This document shows positions 13,801 to 25,335 of a DNA stretch of 64,000 bases, piece by piece. This stretch comes from Lunularia cruciata (taxonomy: Eukaryota > Streptophyta > Marchantiopsida > Lunulariales > Lunulariaceae). The notes under the pieces were generated by a model that saw only the letters and a program-made list of their open reading frames with translations, was not told the DNA's origin and made no database searches. The stretch is taken from positions 65,724,944 to 65,788,943 of the forward strand of contig OX419755.1 of assembly GCA_948567375.1 (NCBI GenBank). Direction: 5' to 3'. Position numbers and translations under genes: made by a program. How positions within the stretch are numbered: the stretch's first letter is position 1; each line of letters begins with the position of its first letter.

Positions 13801-16800
13801 AATTCCTAAAAAGGTTTGTAAACACCTTGCAACAAGGAATGTCTTATGTGTCTATGAGAAGGTTTTCGAGTATCTTACTATGCTTCTTAGTTCTTGGGAA
13901 GGTCTTAAGTACCTTATAATATTAATTTTTGAAACTTCTTAGGTATTTCTAGAGTATATGCTTTTAACTCTCTCTCTCGTAGCCTAACTTATTAGGACTC
14001 CATTTTCTTTGCATTGACCTAAGCAGGTATAGTTTATGGTGTGCATTATAGGATTAATAGGCTGAATTCTATGACAAAGTTATGTTAAGTAAGGGATTCA
14101 AGTTTGAGTGTTGAGGTTTTCTTGAACTCTTTCAACAAAGAAGTTAGGAATTGTACTTGTACTAATTGACAATTAGTATGAATTGTAAAAATTGTACTTG
14201 TACTACTTGATATCTATACCAAGAATGTTTTGATGCCTATCAAATGACTTACAACAAACCTTTTTTTGATGATAAACCTCTTATGTGTTGTTTATAAAAA
14301 ATATTATTGACAACTAAACAAATATTTCTTCAATCCTCTTACAATTATCATCCTATGAAATGGTTTTTGCATGTAAAAATAGATATGCTTCTAGTTTTCT
14401 TTAATTGCAGCTCTTTTTACTATTGCCTCTCATTGAGTTTGAACTTCTGAAAAAATTAAGAGATGCTCAAAATATTGATATATAACTTATATTTAAATTT
14501 TACTTATTATGTCTTTCACATTTATCAATTATCAAATTAATTATCTAAGTTAACAGAAATTAAAGTGTAAACAACACTCATTTAGCTTTGACCATGAGTG
14601 ATAATTTTAAATTGAACTATCTTGAATGTTATTCTTTTGTTCATTGGACAAAAGAATAATATTGACTAGATTTTGAGTAAGATGTGATATTATAAACTCT
14701 TGTATTTAAGCATGTATAGATGGAGAAATTTGATTTTATGTTAGTTGTTCAAGATGATCTATTTTTTTGGTTATAATAATAATATGGATTTCTCTATTTT
14801 AGTCAGAAGTAAAATATATGGAAAATGGATAAACATAACAAAAATATTATATAAATATAAATATCTCTCTATTTATGAGAGAAAATTAATCTACATAATC
14901 CATTATGTAGTTTGATCCTAGTCATTTCTTAAATATAATCGTATAAAATCTCAAGTCATTTTGATTGTACAAGCTTTGATTGAAATTATCTTCTTTATTT
15001 TTATATTAAAATATGGTAATTATCATATTTAATTTTAAAGACAGAATTTATCTATCTTAAATATAATTACTTTTAATAATGTATTAAAAATAAATATCCA
15101 CTAATTTATTTTATATTATCAGATTTTAATCCACTTTGAATATAATTCATTTATAATTTGATGAATTTATACCTATTTATAATATGATTGTAACATTTTA
15201 TCAAGTTTCTATTTATTATATGTAATTTTTGTATTCTTATCTCATCAAAATATCAATATTTATTTGAGTATCCAAATAGATATGCAAAACTTAAATAGAT
15301 ATAAATATCAATTTTCATTAATAAAAATTTAATTATTTAGTAAGAGTGGTTTTAATAGAGCATATCAATTCAGATATCCAATATAAGTATATGAATATGC
15401 GTGGTATGAATCTCATATATATATGGTGTTGAACGTATGTCTAATATGTTCAATGTATAGGTTCATATTGTCAAAGGTAAATTTCCATTTTCAACGTTTT
15501 AAATTTAGCAATCCTAAAATCCAACAATATGAACAAAATTGTCCAATCTAAAAGAGCATGTACTATTATTAGGTGAACATATAGATAAAAGAAAACGTAC
15601 AAGTTGATATTATAAAGGCTTACAATATACCTCAATATCAATATGAAATCAAACAATCATAAAGATAATTTTTTATATATAAGATTTTATAATGAATGCT
15701 AATTTATACCTGGTTGATATAAACTATAAAGAAAAATATTCACAAGATCTTCCAAATTTATAATGCACGTGGTAAATAACAAACAATTATAACCAGCTGA
15801 CTATCAACAGATATAGATGTTGATAGATATATAAGTTAGACATATATACTCGGGTATATATGATATATAAATTAGACAACTTGTGACCAAGTTGAATAAT
15901 TATAACCAAATGAGGTGATGTATAGAATGATATTTAATTATATGAATATAAAATTTTATAAGGTTTTATAAAAATATTCAGATTATAATATTTCATCTTA
16001 AGTCATGGTTAAGGGAATTTAGAAAGTTAAAAATATTCCATAAGCATTATCTTGAGGAATTATCAAATCATCAAGTCATAGATAGAGCAAAAGTTTAGGC
16101 ATATAGTATTTGCAAACTAGCACCAATAAACTACCTACAAAATTATACACCAAAATCAAAGTGAGTCTAGTTTAACATAAGGAAGCTTTAACTACCTTCA
16201 ATATAATTCTATCACACTCATCGAGGCTGATCGAAGCAAAAAATTACAATTAAAATTAATTAACTAGTACAAAACTAATACATTAGATTAGTTTTGTTGT
16301 TGTTGTTAATTTTTTTGTTTTTAGTTAATTTATTGGTTCTTAATTATAGAATTTTCTATAAATCTCATTTACTTATTTCGCAAGTGTAATTTACTTTCAA
16401 CTTTTTAATAACATATTCTGTATTCTTTTGAGTTATCAACATTGATTCCACTTTATATGTGGTTTTTCTATACTACCCATCCATTTTTTGATATATTTTA
16501 TTAAATTTTTTTATAGAAACTTAATAAATTTGAATTAGTGAAGCTTCCAAAACATTATAACACTTATCTCACTTCTAATATGTACCTTTCCTATCATCTA
16601 CCTTACTACATGAAGATCTTTTCTTATATCTTCTTTACACATGTTTTCATTTGAGATATTTTAAGTGAACAATTGTAAAATTTGATATATATTAAATCAC
16701 ATTATTCTCTTAGAAATGGGATGTTTAGGAAACTCATATAAATAATATGATATCAAAATGTATATCTTTTTAACGAAGAACAAGCTAAACTGTGCTTGTT

Positions 16801-17373
16801 TTGTTTTTTTTCTTTGATCTAAGTATGTTCTTATATTCAGATTGTTATCTCAATCAAAATGCTTGTAAATTAAGAGCAGAGTATTAATTATCTTTTTCTT
16901 TCCTTATATATTATTTTAAAGTTGTTTTCTATCAGCATGAATGACTGAGTAAAGGTACGGAACAAATTACAAAATGCAAAAAACTAGAAAGTCACCACCA
17001 AGAACTCATAAGTTATGACACAGAATTAACTTTCTATGTGATAAATGAAGGATATGTTTTGTAGATTTAAAAATAAAACCCATAATTAAAAACTATTTAT
17101 TAGTTCTTGAGCATGATGCTATGGAATCCGGAATTGTTAAACAAGATACACTAGAGGAAAGAATTAGATATATCTCATTTCTCTATAATTATTAAAATTA
17201 TACTGAATTTTAATGGTTTTGGTTTCATTCGATGCAAGATTGAAGAGGCTTCCGATCTGAAGTGCATGAAAAACACACTACTGTGTATGAAGAAGTTAAT
17301 AAGCAAGGAACCAAATGTTTACATTATCATTTGACTTATGGATTTGGAGCCAAATTATTACTGCGGACCCTTT
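10807..17373. other. AT-rich intergenic stretch up to the family A insertion
   Basis: No gene recognised. Contains low-complexity CT-rich sequence at 11560-11740 (repeated CTCAACT and CATCTCTC words) and very AT-rich tracts between 14.4 and 16.9 kb. The last four bases (17370-17373, CTTT) form the left target-site duplication of the family A element. Confidence 0.6.
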
Positions 17374-17796
17374 TGTAACAATATGGAGTTTAGTGACGAC
17401 GTTAGTCGGGCTTACGAAGTAGAGAATAAGCCAAAATAGCCTAGAATATTCTAGAAGCATCTAATAAGCTTCTTAGGAAGCTTCCCAACTAGTTAACTTG
17501 CGCCCTAAGCAGGTAGCTTCTAGAAGGAAGCTTCTAGAAGCTTCTAACTAGCTTAGCTTGCACGCCAAGTAGGCGGCTTCTAGAAGGAAGCTTCTTGAGA
17601 AGCTTCCTAGTTAACTTGACTTGCACTCCAAGAAAGCGGCTCAAGGAAGCTTCTTGAGAAGCGTCAAAGGTCTTGTATGCTACCTATAAATACCAAGGCC
17701 GAAGCTCATGCTAGGCATTCGGAGTTTTCCCTCATTCAAGTGTCCCAATGTGAGTTTCCATTCTCCTATTTCTCTCCTCGGTTTCGGTCTTTTACA
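17374..17796 (+). repeat. Family A 5' LTR (423 bp)
   Basis: Begins TGTAACAATATGG and ends GGTCTTTTACA. Compared with the 3' LTR it differs at only four sites. Two of them (TTACGAAG/TTACAAAG and GCCAAG/GCCGAG) are the kind expected from loss of methylated CpG. The others are GAAGCGTC/GAAGCTTC and TTCCCTC/TTCCTTC. The LTR is self-complementary over much of its U3 because of repeated GAAGCTTC and TTCTAGAA words. Confidence 0.95.
17444..17692 (+). promoter_or_regulatory. U3 promoter: clustered heat-shock-element modules and TATA box
   Basis: Alternating GAA and TTC triplets at 2-bp spacing match the plant HSF-binding consensus nGAAnnTTCnnGAAn. A three-module site lies at 17444-17456 (GAAtaTTCtaGAA). 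A perfect four-module site lies at 17527-17544 (GAAgcTTCtaGAAgcTTC), preceded by TTCtaGAA at 17518-17525. Two-module sites lie at 17477-17484, 17587-17594, 17599-17606 and 17646-17653. TATAAATA at 17685-17692 follows the cluster. The same array is present in the 3' LTR and largely in the solo LTR at 52913-53347. Heat-inducible transcription is inferred by analogy with heat-responsive plant LTRs and is not shown. Confidence 0.75.
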
Positions 17797-17797
17797 T

Positions 17798-17808
17798 TGG
17801 TATCAGAG
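17798..17808 (+). other. Primer-binding site, initiator tRNA-Met type
   Basis: TGGTATCAGAG starts one base after the LTR end. It matches the sequence complementary to the 3' end of plant initiator tRNA-Met, used by many Ty3/gypsy elements to prime minus-strand DNA synthesis. Confidence 0.9.
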
Positions 17809-18067
17809 AAGGAATGGGATGGATGGAATTTATGGACCACCAAATCCACTTCCGCCAAACCATTGGGACTTTCATGTCCAGATATTACCAAAGCATCGTT
17901 TCACACAATTCATCACCTCACGCTTTGGGCAAGACTTTCTACATATGATCACCGTGTCAGAGGAACCCTTGATACTTCCAGTTGTAACTTATGGAGAACG
18001 GTGGACGTGTTGTATCTATGTGTTAATCAACTAGATAAATTGAGAGTTGTGGAATAGAGTAGTAGCG

Positions 18068-18967
18068 ATGGCGGCAATACCGGATGTTATCCTTGCAATG
18101 CAACAACAAATCGAGCATCTTACTCGATTGTTGGATGAACGAGACCAGCAACAACGAGAATAGATAGACAGAGCGCCAGTTCGAGATGGAGAAGATCGCA
18201 TTCGATTTCCAAAACCCAAGGTGTTTGAAGGCAAGAATCTTCCAGGCATAGTGGAGAATTTTGTGTTTGACTGTGAACGTTACTTTGAAGCCACCAATCT
18301 TCAAGACGAGCGGAAACAAATTCTCTTGGCTTCTAGCCAGTTGGATGGCGTGGCAAAACTTTGGTGGCGATTTCGAGTAGAAAGAGCTGAACGACAAATT
18401 GTTACACCGATTTTGACATGGGCAGAATTCAAGGATGCAATACTTGGTCGATTTCAGACTATAAATGCCACCCGAGCTGCACGAGATAAATTGGCGGAGT
18501 TGAGGCAAATTGGCTCAGTGAGAAGCTACATCACACAAGTTCAGAATATCATCATGCAAATTCCAGATATCCAAGAAGGTGAAGTTCTGGATCGATTTGT
18601 GCGAGGATTAAAGTCACGAACCAGATTGGAGGTGACCATGCGAGAGCCACAGAACGTAGAAGAAGCCATGCAATTGGCTGAGCGTTTTGATTCCTTAGTT
18701 GCAACAACTTGGTCTCGACCTTGACCTACACAAAACCTACCCGTACCACGAGTGGAAGAACCGGTACCAATGGAGATTGATGCTATCCAGCGAAGACCAC
18801 TTGGCACAGCAGATAGAGAAAGATTACGACAAAATGGAGGTTGTTTTTATTGTCGCCAGTTGGGGCATTGCATTGCTGAATGTCCACTCAAGAATGGACG
18901 ACCTCGACAAGTTGCCCAAGTGGAGGTTGTGGAGCGGAATGATCCGGGAAACGAGGAATCCCAGTAG
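18068..18967 (+). pseudogene. gag: Family A gag with two premature stops
   Basis: Gag polyprotein that would form the virus-like particle and bind element RNA. The frame opens at ATG 18068 and runs to TAG 18965-18967 (299 codons) if two internal stops are read through: TAG at 18161-18163 and TGA at 18722-18724. The core between them is a typical retrotransposon capsid domain (LWWRF near 18361, then ILGRFQTINATRAARDKLAEL). Downstream is a CX2CX4HX4C zinc knuckle at about 18843-18884 (CFYCRQLGHCIAECP). TAG could derive from CAG and TGA from CGA, both single C-to-T changes in CHG and CG contexts. The authentic stop lies inside the frameshift pseudoknot. Confidence 0.85.
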
Positions 18968-21900
18968 GAGATTTCGAGCCACCTACTGGGAGCTTGATTA
19001 GTTCCAATGGGATTGAAGGCTCGACCTATGCAAGTTTGCTTCACTTGCAAGGTATGATATCTAATCGGGGTTGTAGAATTTTGGTTGATTCTGGAAGTTC
19101 AGAGAATTGCATGTCTATGCAAGTAGCAAAGGAATTGGGTATTCCTATCAAGCCAGTGATTGGAAGTAGTTTGATGATGGCGGATGGTAGAAAGGGTTCT
19201 ACATTCCGCACCTTGCATCCCGTTACCTTCAAGATTGGGAAGGAGTATTTGGAGTGTATGAGGTTTGTAGTGGCACCTCTACACTATGATATCATTCTAG
19301 GTCTACCTTGGCTTGAATGTCATAAGGTTCAATTTGATTGGACCCAACACCAAATTCAAGTACAACACCAAGGTAGGAATTTCCGATTAGGTTGTCTGGC
19401 ACCTCTGAGTAAGACACCTAAGAATAGTCAGTCCCAAGATGGGAAGTTTGTCGAGAAGGTAGCCATAGAGCGAATCTGGAAGGGAGATGAGTCCCAAGAT
19501 GGGAAGTTTGCCAGGAAGGCAACCATGGAGCAAGCTTGGAAGAGAGATGAGTCCCTAGAAGGGAAGTTTGTGAATGAAGCAGCCATAGAGCAAGCTTTGG
19601 AGGACGATAAGTCTGTATTCGCGGTGTGGATCAAGCCGATTGCACAAGAACAATCTGAGGAGGGCCAAGTGCCGCATCAAGCAATGGTTGATCGGATAGT
19701 TCAGGAGTTTGTAGATGTATTTCCGGATGATCTGCCAAAGGGATTACCCTCCGATCGAGGTATGCCCTTCAAGATCGAGTTATTGCCAGGGAGTACTCCA
19801 GTGAGTAGACCAATCTATCGGCTCTCACCAAAGGAGTTGGAGGAGTTGCGAACAACACTTACAGAGTTGTTGGAGAAGGATTTCATACGACATAGTACCT
19901 CTCCGTGGGGAGCACCGGTACTATTTGTTCCAAAGAAGGATGGAGGACTTTGTTTCTGTATTGATTACCGTGGGCTCAATAAGCAAACCGTGAAGAATGC
20001 ATATCCCTTGCCTCGGATCGATGACCTGCTTGATCAACTAAGTGGAGCACGCTACTTTTCCAAGCTGGATCTTCGTAGCGGCTATTGGCAAATTCCTATT
20101 GAAGGAGAAGACGTGCAAAAGACTGCTTTTCGCACAAGGTATGGACATTTTGAGTGGAGAGTTCTACCTTTCGGACTCACTAATGCTCCAGCAGTCTTCA
20201 TGGATCAGATGCATCGAGTGTTGGAGGGACTATTGGATCGGTCCGTGGTGGTGTTCTTAGATGATATCTTAATCTATAGCAGGACAGAGGCAGAACATGT
20301 GAATCATGTGCGAGAAGTCCTAAGACGACTACGACAGTGGAAATTCTACTGCAAGAAGTCAAAGTGTGCTTTTTGGCAGAAGGAGGTTACCTTCTTGGGT
20401 CATAAGATCTCATCAGAGGGGATCAAGATGGAAGAAGAGAAGATCAAGGCCATTACTGATTGGCCTACCCCGAAGGATGCTACAGAAGTACGAGCATTCA
20501 ATGGACTGGCCAGTTTTTACCGACGGTTCATCCACTATTATGCTCACGTGGCTGCACCATTGACTGACCTCTTGGGAAAGAACTCGAGCTTCCAGTGGAC
20601 CACCAAGCATGAAGAAGCATTCCAGAAGTTAAAGCATATGGTGTCTTCAAGACCTATTCTTCAACCATATGATCCTCAACTACCTTGTGTGGTTGATTTT
20701 GATGCTTCTAACTTTGCAATTGGAGCTGTGTTGCAACAAGAATTTCCAGATGGACTACATCCGATTGCCTTTGTGTCTCGCCGACTAAATACAGCGGAAA
20801 GAAATTACTCTGCTCGAGATCGGGAACAACTTGCAATGGTATATGCCACCAAGGTATGGAGGCATTATCTCTTGGGGAAACAAGTGATCATGCGAACTGA
20901 TCACAAGCCATTGTTGCAGACCTTACACTTGGAGCACATGAAGAGCCGGCATCATCGATGGGAAGAGCAACTCCAATTGTTTGACATCAAACTTGAGTAC
21001 AAACCAGGTCGGTTCCATGTCATTCCCGATGCTCTATCACGACGACCTGATTTGAAGGATCTTCCTTTCATCACGGCGGCAATTACAACGGTGTCCATTG
21101 ACCCTAAGGTCCACAATGAGTTTCAATCAGCTTTACGACAAGATCCCTTTTTCCAAATGGTACACGGTCGTCTAACAGCATGTGACAAGGAGTACAACAC
21201 CTTCTCCTTCAAGGAAGGCCTTTTATTCCATGCAGACCAGATCTATGTTCCAGCCAAAGGTGATCTTTGACTTGTGCGCCTTCAAGAAGCCCATGATTTA
21301 CCAATAGCTGGTCACATGGGAGTGGACAAGACCTTGGGCACCCTCCAACGCCAATGGTGGTGGCCCAACATGACACGAGATGTTCGAGACTTTGTCCGAT
21401 CATGTGAGAGTTGCCAACGGAACAAGGCCAGCAACCAGAAGCCGAGTGGACTCCTTCAACCACTCGCCATTCCATCCGCTCGTTGGGAGCATGTGAGCTT
21501 GGATCTCATCACATCCTTGCCAAAGACAAAACAAGGACACACCGCCATCGTGGTATTTGTGGATAAGCTTAGTAAGCAAATCCACTTGGCACCAACCTGT
21601 GATACCGTGGATGCTCCAACCTTAGCACAAATCTACTTTGACAATGTCTTCAAGCATCATGGCATGCCACACGTACTCATCTCCGACCGTGATCCTCGCT
21701 TTACCGGGAAGTTTTGGCAAGCACTCTTTCAGATACTCGGCACCAAGCTTGCTTTGTCCACGGCCTATCATCCTCAAACTGATGGACAAACTAAACGCGC
21801 CAATCGTACATTGGAGGATATGTTGCGGGCCTTTGTCAATGTCCACCATACCAACTCGGATGAATGTCTTGCAGCTGTAGAATTTGCCTACAACAACTCC

Positions 21901-22659
21901 AAACAGGCAAGCACTAGATTTTCTCCCTTCTTTCTCAATTTTGGCCAAGATCCGCTTGTTCCAGATTCTCTTCTTGCTCCCCCTCCCTCTCAGGTTCCTC
22001 ATACTTCTACATTCTTGACCACTATATCCCGCTCTCTCCAACAAGCCAAGTCTCACCTCCTTGTTGCTCAGAATCGCCAAAAACAATATGCAGACCATCA
22101 TCGTCGTGATCTCACCTTTGAAGTTGGTGATAAAGTCATGCTATCCTCTAGTAACCTCCCTCTCCCACTTGATACCCAAGTTCGTAAACTTGCTCCTAAT
22201 TGGATAGGACCCTTTGATATCACCCATATTATCTCTCCTGTTGCTTATCATCTTGCCTTACCTTGTCACATGCGTATCCATCCTGTCTTTCATGTTTCCA
22301 AGTTGAAACCCTTTGTTTCTAACCCTTCTTCCTTTTCCTCTCGAGTCCAACCTCCCCCTCTTCCTATCCCTATCAATGATCATGAGGAGTACGAAGTTGA
22401 TCGTATCCTTGCGCGTCGCCATATTCAACAAGGCCGTCGCCAACACACGGAGTACAAGGTCCTTTGGAAAGGGTATCCCCTTCATGATGCCACATGGGAA
22501 CCTCTTTCTCACCTCCAGAATGCACAGATGGCCATCAAGGAATTTGAAGCTTCACTGGCGACGAGGACGTCACCAACTAGCGGCGGGGGAATATGTAACA
22601 ATATGGAGTTTAGTGACGACGTTAGTCGGGCTTACAAAGTAGAGAATAAGCCAAAATAG
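18943..22659 (+). pseudogene. pol: Family A pol: protease-RT-RNase H-integrase-chromodomain, inactivated
   Basis: In the -1 frame relative to gag. Protease has LVDSGSS at 19081-19101. RT runs about 19720-20540 with catalytic FLDD at 20254-20265. RNase H starts near DFDAS (about 20695) and includes TDHKPL. TGA at 21268-21270 (CGA expected) then interrupts pol. Integrase has an HHCC finger (21286-21417), an SDRDPRF block and, at the third catalytic position, Lys codon AAA (21793-21795) in QTDGQTKRAN where Glu is expected. Exactly 35 residues separate it from the second Asp, so the DDE triad is DDK. A chromodomain follows (about 22387-22560, YKVLWKGYPLHDATWEP). The last 22 codons lie inside the 3' LTR. 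Frame otherwise open. Confidence 0.92.
18946..19024 (+). promoter_or_regulatory. Programmed -1 ribosomal frameshift signal between gag and pol
   Basis: Slippery heptamer G GGA AAC at 18946-18952, correctly phased to gag (codons CCG GGA AAC). A 7-nt spacer (18953-18959) follows. Stem 1 is CCCAGTAGG (18960-18968) with CCTACTGGG (18982-18990), nine perfect pairs. Stem 2 is TCGAGCC (18974-18980) in the loop pairing with GGCTCGA (19018-19024), seven perfect pairs. The loops are 5, 1 and 27 nt, an H-type pseudoknot. The pol frame opens just upstream, after TGA 18940-18942, and gag ends at TAG 18965-18967 inside stem 1. The overlap is thus only about 24 nt and the heptamer lies within it. A -1 shift yields [13 protein letters not shown] and continues into protease. 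Confidence 0.85.
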
Positions 22660-23016
22660 CCTAGAATATTCTAGAAGCATCTAATAAGCTTCTTAGGAAG
22701 CTTCCCAACTAGTTAACTTGCGCCCTAAGCAGGTAGCTTCTAGAAGGAAGCTTCTAGAAGCTTCTAACTAGCTTAGCTTGCACGCCGAGTAGGCGGCTTC
22801 TAGAAGGAAGCTTCTTGAGAAGCTTCCTAGTTAACTTGACTTGCACTCCAAGAAAGCGGCTCAAGGAAGCTTCTTGAGAAGCTTCAAAGGTCTTGTATGC
22901 TACCTATAAATACCAAGGCCGAAGCTCATGCTAGGCATTCGGAGTTTTCCTTCATTCAAGTGTCCCAATGTGAGTTTCCATTCTCCTATTTCTCTCCTCG
23001 GTTTCGGTCTTTTACA
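22580..23016 (+). repeat. Family A polypurine tract and 3' LTR
   Basis: The purine-rich GCGGCGGGGGA (22580-22590) lies three bases before the 3' LTR (22594-23016) and would prime plus-strand synthesis. The LTR is 423 bp and carries the same heat-shock-element cluster and TATAAATA box as the 5' LTR. The right target duplication CTTT follows at 23017-23020. The first 66 bp of the LTR are also the end of the pol reading frame. Confidence 0.92.
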
Positions 23017-23721
23017 CTTTGATCCTCAAATATAATAGTTATACTCTAGAATTACGGAGGGAGGTACCTCAGTTAATGGTGACATCTTCCTAGCACCTGG
23101 TATTTGATCCATAGGATAATACTTGCCGAAGATGATGGTACTCCTCAAGTTAGAAATCTATCACTGGAATAATAAAGAGATTCAATCATTTAGAACTTGA
23201 AATAATTTAGTATCTAAGGCTTTTAATCTTTTGCAAAGGATTATTGCTCGTTTAAGCTATATACTCTCTTTGGAAATCATTTCAATTTTACTTGGTTATC
23301 AAGGTATTCTTAGCTTATATCAACTTATTTGTTAGAAGAATAAGATTTTTCCTAGATGATTTTGAATGATCAATATCACTTTCTCTATAGAAGGTTTTGG
23401 CTAGGGAAAGTCCATTTTTAATCTTTTTTTACTCTCTTGCAATATCGAGTGCATATAGATTATTCAAGTAGATAGCTTGATTATACAAGTTACCTTGTGT
23501 CCTTTTATAGATGAGAGGACTATCTGACTTCATTTGGAGTGGGATGTGTTCTTTGTGATGGTACAAATAAGAACATATCTTTATAGTGGATTGGAGAAAG
23601 AATATTATGTCTCTTTTAAAAAAGGTTTATATATGATATGGGGCTATTCGGGAGAGTTGGGAATGTAATATCTAGAAAAGTTTTCTATATGATCTAGGAC
23701 CATCTGTGAAATTTTGGAATG

Positions 23722-23782
<61 letters not shown>

Positions 23783-24999
23783 AGATACACTTCAAAGCAA
23801 ATCCCTATCCACTACGCAAGAGGGAACTAAAGAATCTAAAGTCTCTAAATAGAGAATACAAAAGGGGATTCACCATCTTTTAAGTAATCATTGATCCTTT
23901 ACCAAAGATATAAAGTAATGAGTTGTCATTAACTATTTTCAAGTATACAGTATAATAGGTCATTCTCTATTCTTTTAGCTTTGGAGTTTTTTAGACCAAT
24001 AATAAACGAGCAAAGTTTCTTTATTCCTTTAGCTTTAAAGTTACAGTAACAAAAATCTAGTTATATGAAACAATATCAAGAAAATTTGATAATTTTATGT
24101 ATATATATATATTTACTATAATAACAATTAGGGACTTTTTCATCTTGTAACTCCAGACTTCGGTTTCAATTGTCTTCATCACAACAGACATTAGAGGTTT
24201 CTACTTCACTTTCTTAAATGGTAGTGCATTTTAGAATTAGTAACTATTGATTATGTGCACTCATTCAATCCCCTAGATGATGTTTATTGGACTGTCCCGA
24301 GGATATCCAAATAATATCACTGGTGTAATAATCCAATTTCTTAAATGGACAAACGATGATAATCAATGTAATCCAAGCGTTGGTCACTTTCTATAGACCC
24401 ACTGTTTCTCTTGGTACACTAATTTTGATTGGCCTTTCCTACTCATCCTCATATTTGACTTGTGCGGATTTGCATTCCTTCCTTTCTTTTCCTTTTATGT
24501 CAGTGTACGCTTTGTTCGGCGACGGATCTGAAAGGTAGTTTCTCCCGCTAACTTGGAGGAGTACACTAGACTCTCTTGTCAATGCCTCTAAAGTAGTTGG
24601 GCCTTATTCTTGCGTATACAGCCAATACAGCTCCCTACTCGAACTTGAGGCCTGATCGCACTGCTGTGTAAAGTATTACTGTACCGCTAGGAATATGTCA
24701 ACATGCTTTCTGAGTATCTCGTCATATGACTTCATTCTTTTTTTGATGTGTAAAGTGTTACTGTACGGCTGGGAATGTGTCAACATGCTTTATGAGTATC
24801 TCGTAATATGACCCCATTCTCTTTTTTTCCTACTACTGATATCCTCAATCGTATACATGCGATTCTTGAAGAACATGTGGATTACAGTAAAGTGTTTTGT
24901 TAACTTAAGTAAAACTGCTAATATGCAGTTATGGAAAGAGATTCCCATGAAAACGGTGTGCGTCTCTTGAATTCTATGAGTATGCTTTCTAGAGAAAAC
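23017..24999. other. Intergenic sequence right of the family A insertion
   Basis: No gene recognised. Holds the right target-site duplication, a TA microsatellite and a local duplication near 24.66-24.80 kb, where the words GTAAAGT(A/G)TTACTGTAC and GTCAACATGCTTT(C/A)TGAGTATCTCGT recur about 80 bp apart. Confidence 0.6.
23724..23778. repeat. (TA)n microsatellite
   Basis: About 27 uninterrupted TA units. Such tracts are length-polymorphic and can extrude as cruciforms. No regulatory role can be read from it. Confidence 0.95.
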
Positions 25000-25335
25000 G
25001 TTACCAGGAGAACACATGAAGGATGGGAAGACCCCGTCAAGCCCATACAAGCGAGAGACAAAAGAGATAAAATGGGGCTAGTCTCAGTAGTATCGATATT
25101 AAAAATCTGCACTATTACACTTAAGATATCCAAGTTACGTAAATCGTAAGGTCAACATAATACTAGAGCACACAAAGAAACATCAAATAATGAGATTACT
25201 CTCGTATAGATTGCATTAGTCCATGTTTTCTATAGAAAAATAGACACAAATTATCTAAAGTATTATAAAGTATGAGAATGGTACTCTTGACATCTAATTT
25301 GATAAACTCTCATGCATTACTTGACAAATGTGTGA
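25000..25335 (+). repeat. SINE-like dispersed repeat, copy 2
   Basis: Starts near AACACATGAAGGATGGG and shows the family core (CCCCGTCAAGCCCATACAAG, AAAATGGGGCTAGTC, then CACACAAAGAAACATC). It continues into a tail shared with copy 4 (TATTATAAAGTATGAGA, then CTCATGCATT). Intact coding sequence is absent. Confidence 0.75.

Larger units (their letters stand above)
17374..23016 (+). mobile_element. Complete Ty3/gypsy chromovirus (family A), 5643 bp, recently inserted but inactivated
   Basis: Bounded by two 423-bp LTRs (TG...CA) and a 4-bp flanking repeat CTTT (17370-17373 and 23017-23020). It has a primer-binding site complementary to initiator tRNA-Met right after the 5' LTR, gag, a gag/pol -1 frameshift window, pol in the order protease-RT-RNase H-integrase-chromodomain, and a polypurine tract before the 3' LTR. 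This order plus the C-terminal chromodomain defines a chromovirus. The LTRs differ at four positions, so insertion is recent. Gag has two in-frame stops, pol has one, and integrase lacks its catalytic Glu, so the copy is non-autonomous. Related sequences lie at 10.2, 38.2-39.9, 43.8-44.2, 52.9-53.3 and 55.6-59.0 kb. Confidence 0.95.

Noticed and set aside
21268-21270. TGA between RNase H and integrase as a programmed readthrough site
   Set aside because: It fits a CGA-to-TGA change like the gag TGA, and the copy also has a lethal integrase substitution, so decay is the simpler reading.
23724-23778. TA tract as a promoter TATA region
   Set aside because: A simple microsatellite with no adjacent gene.
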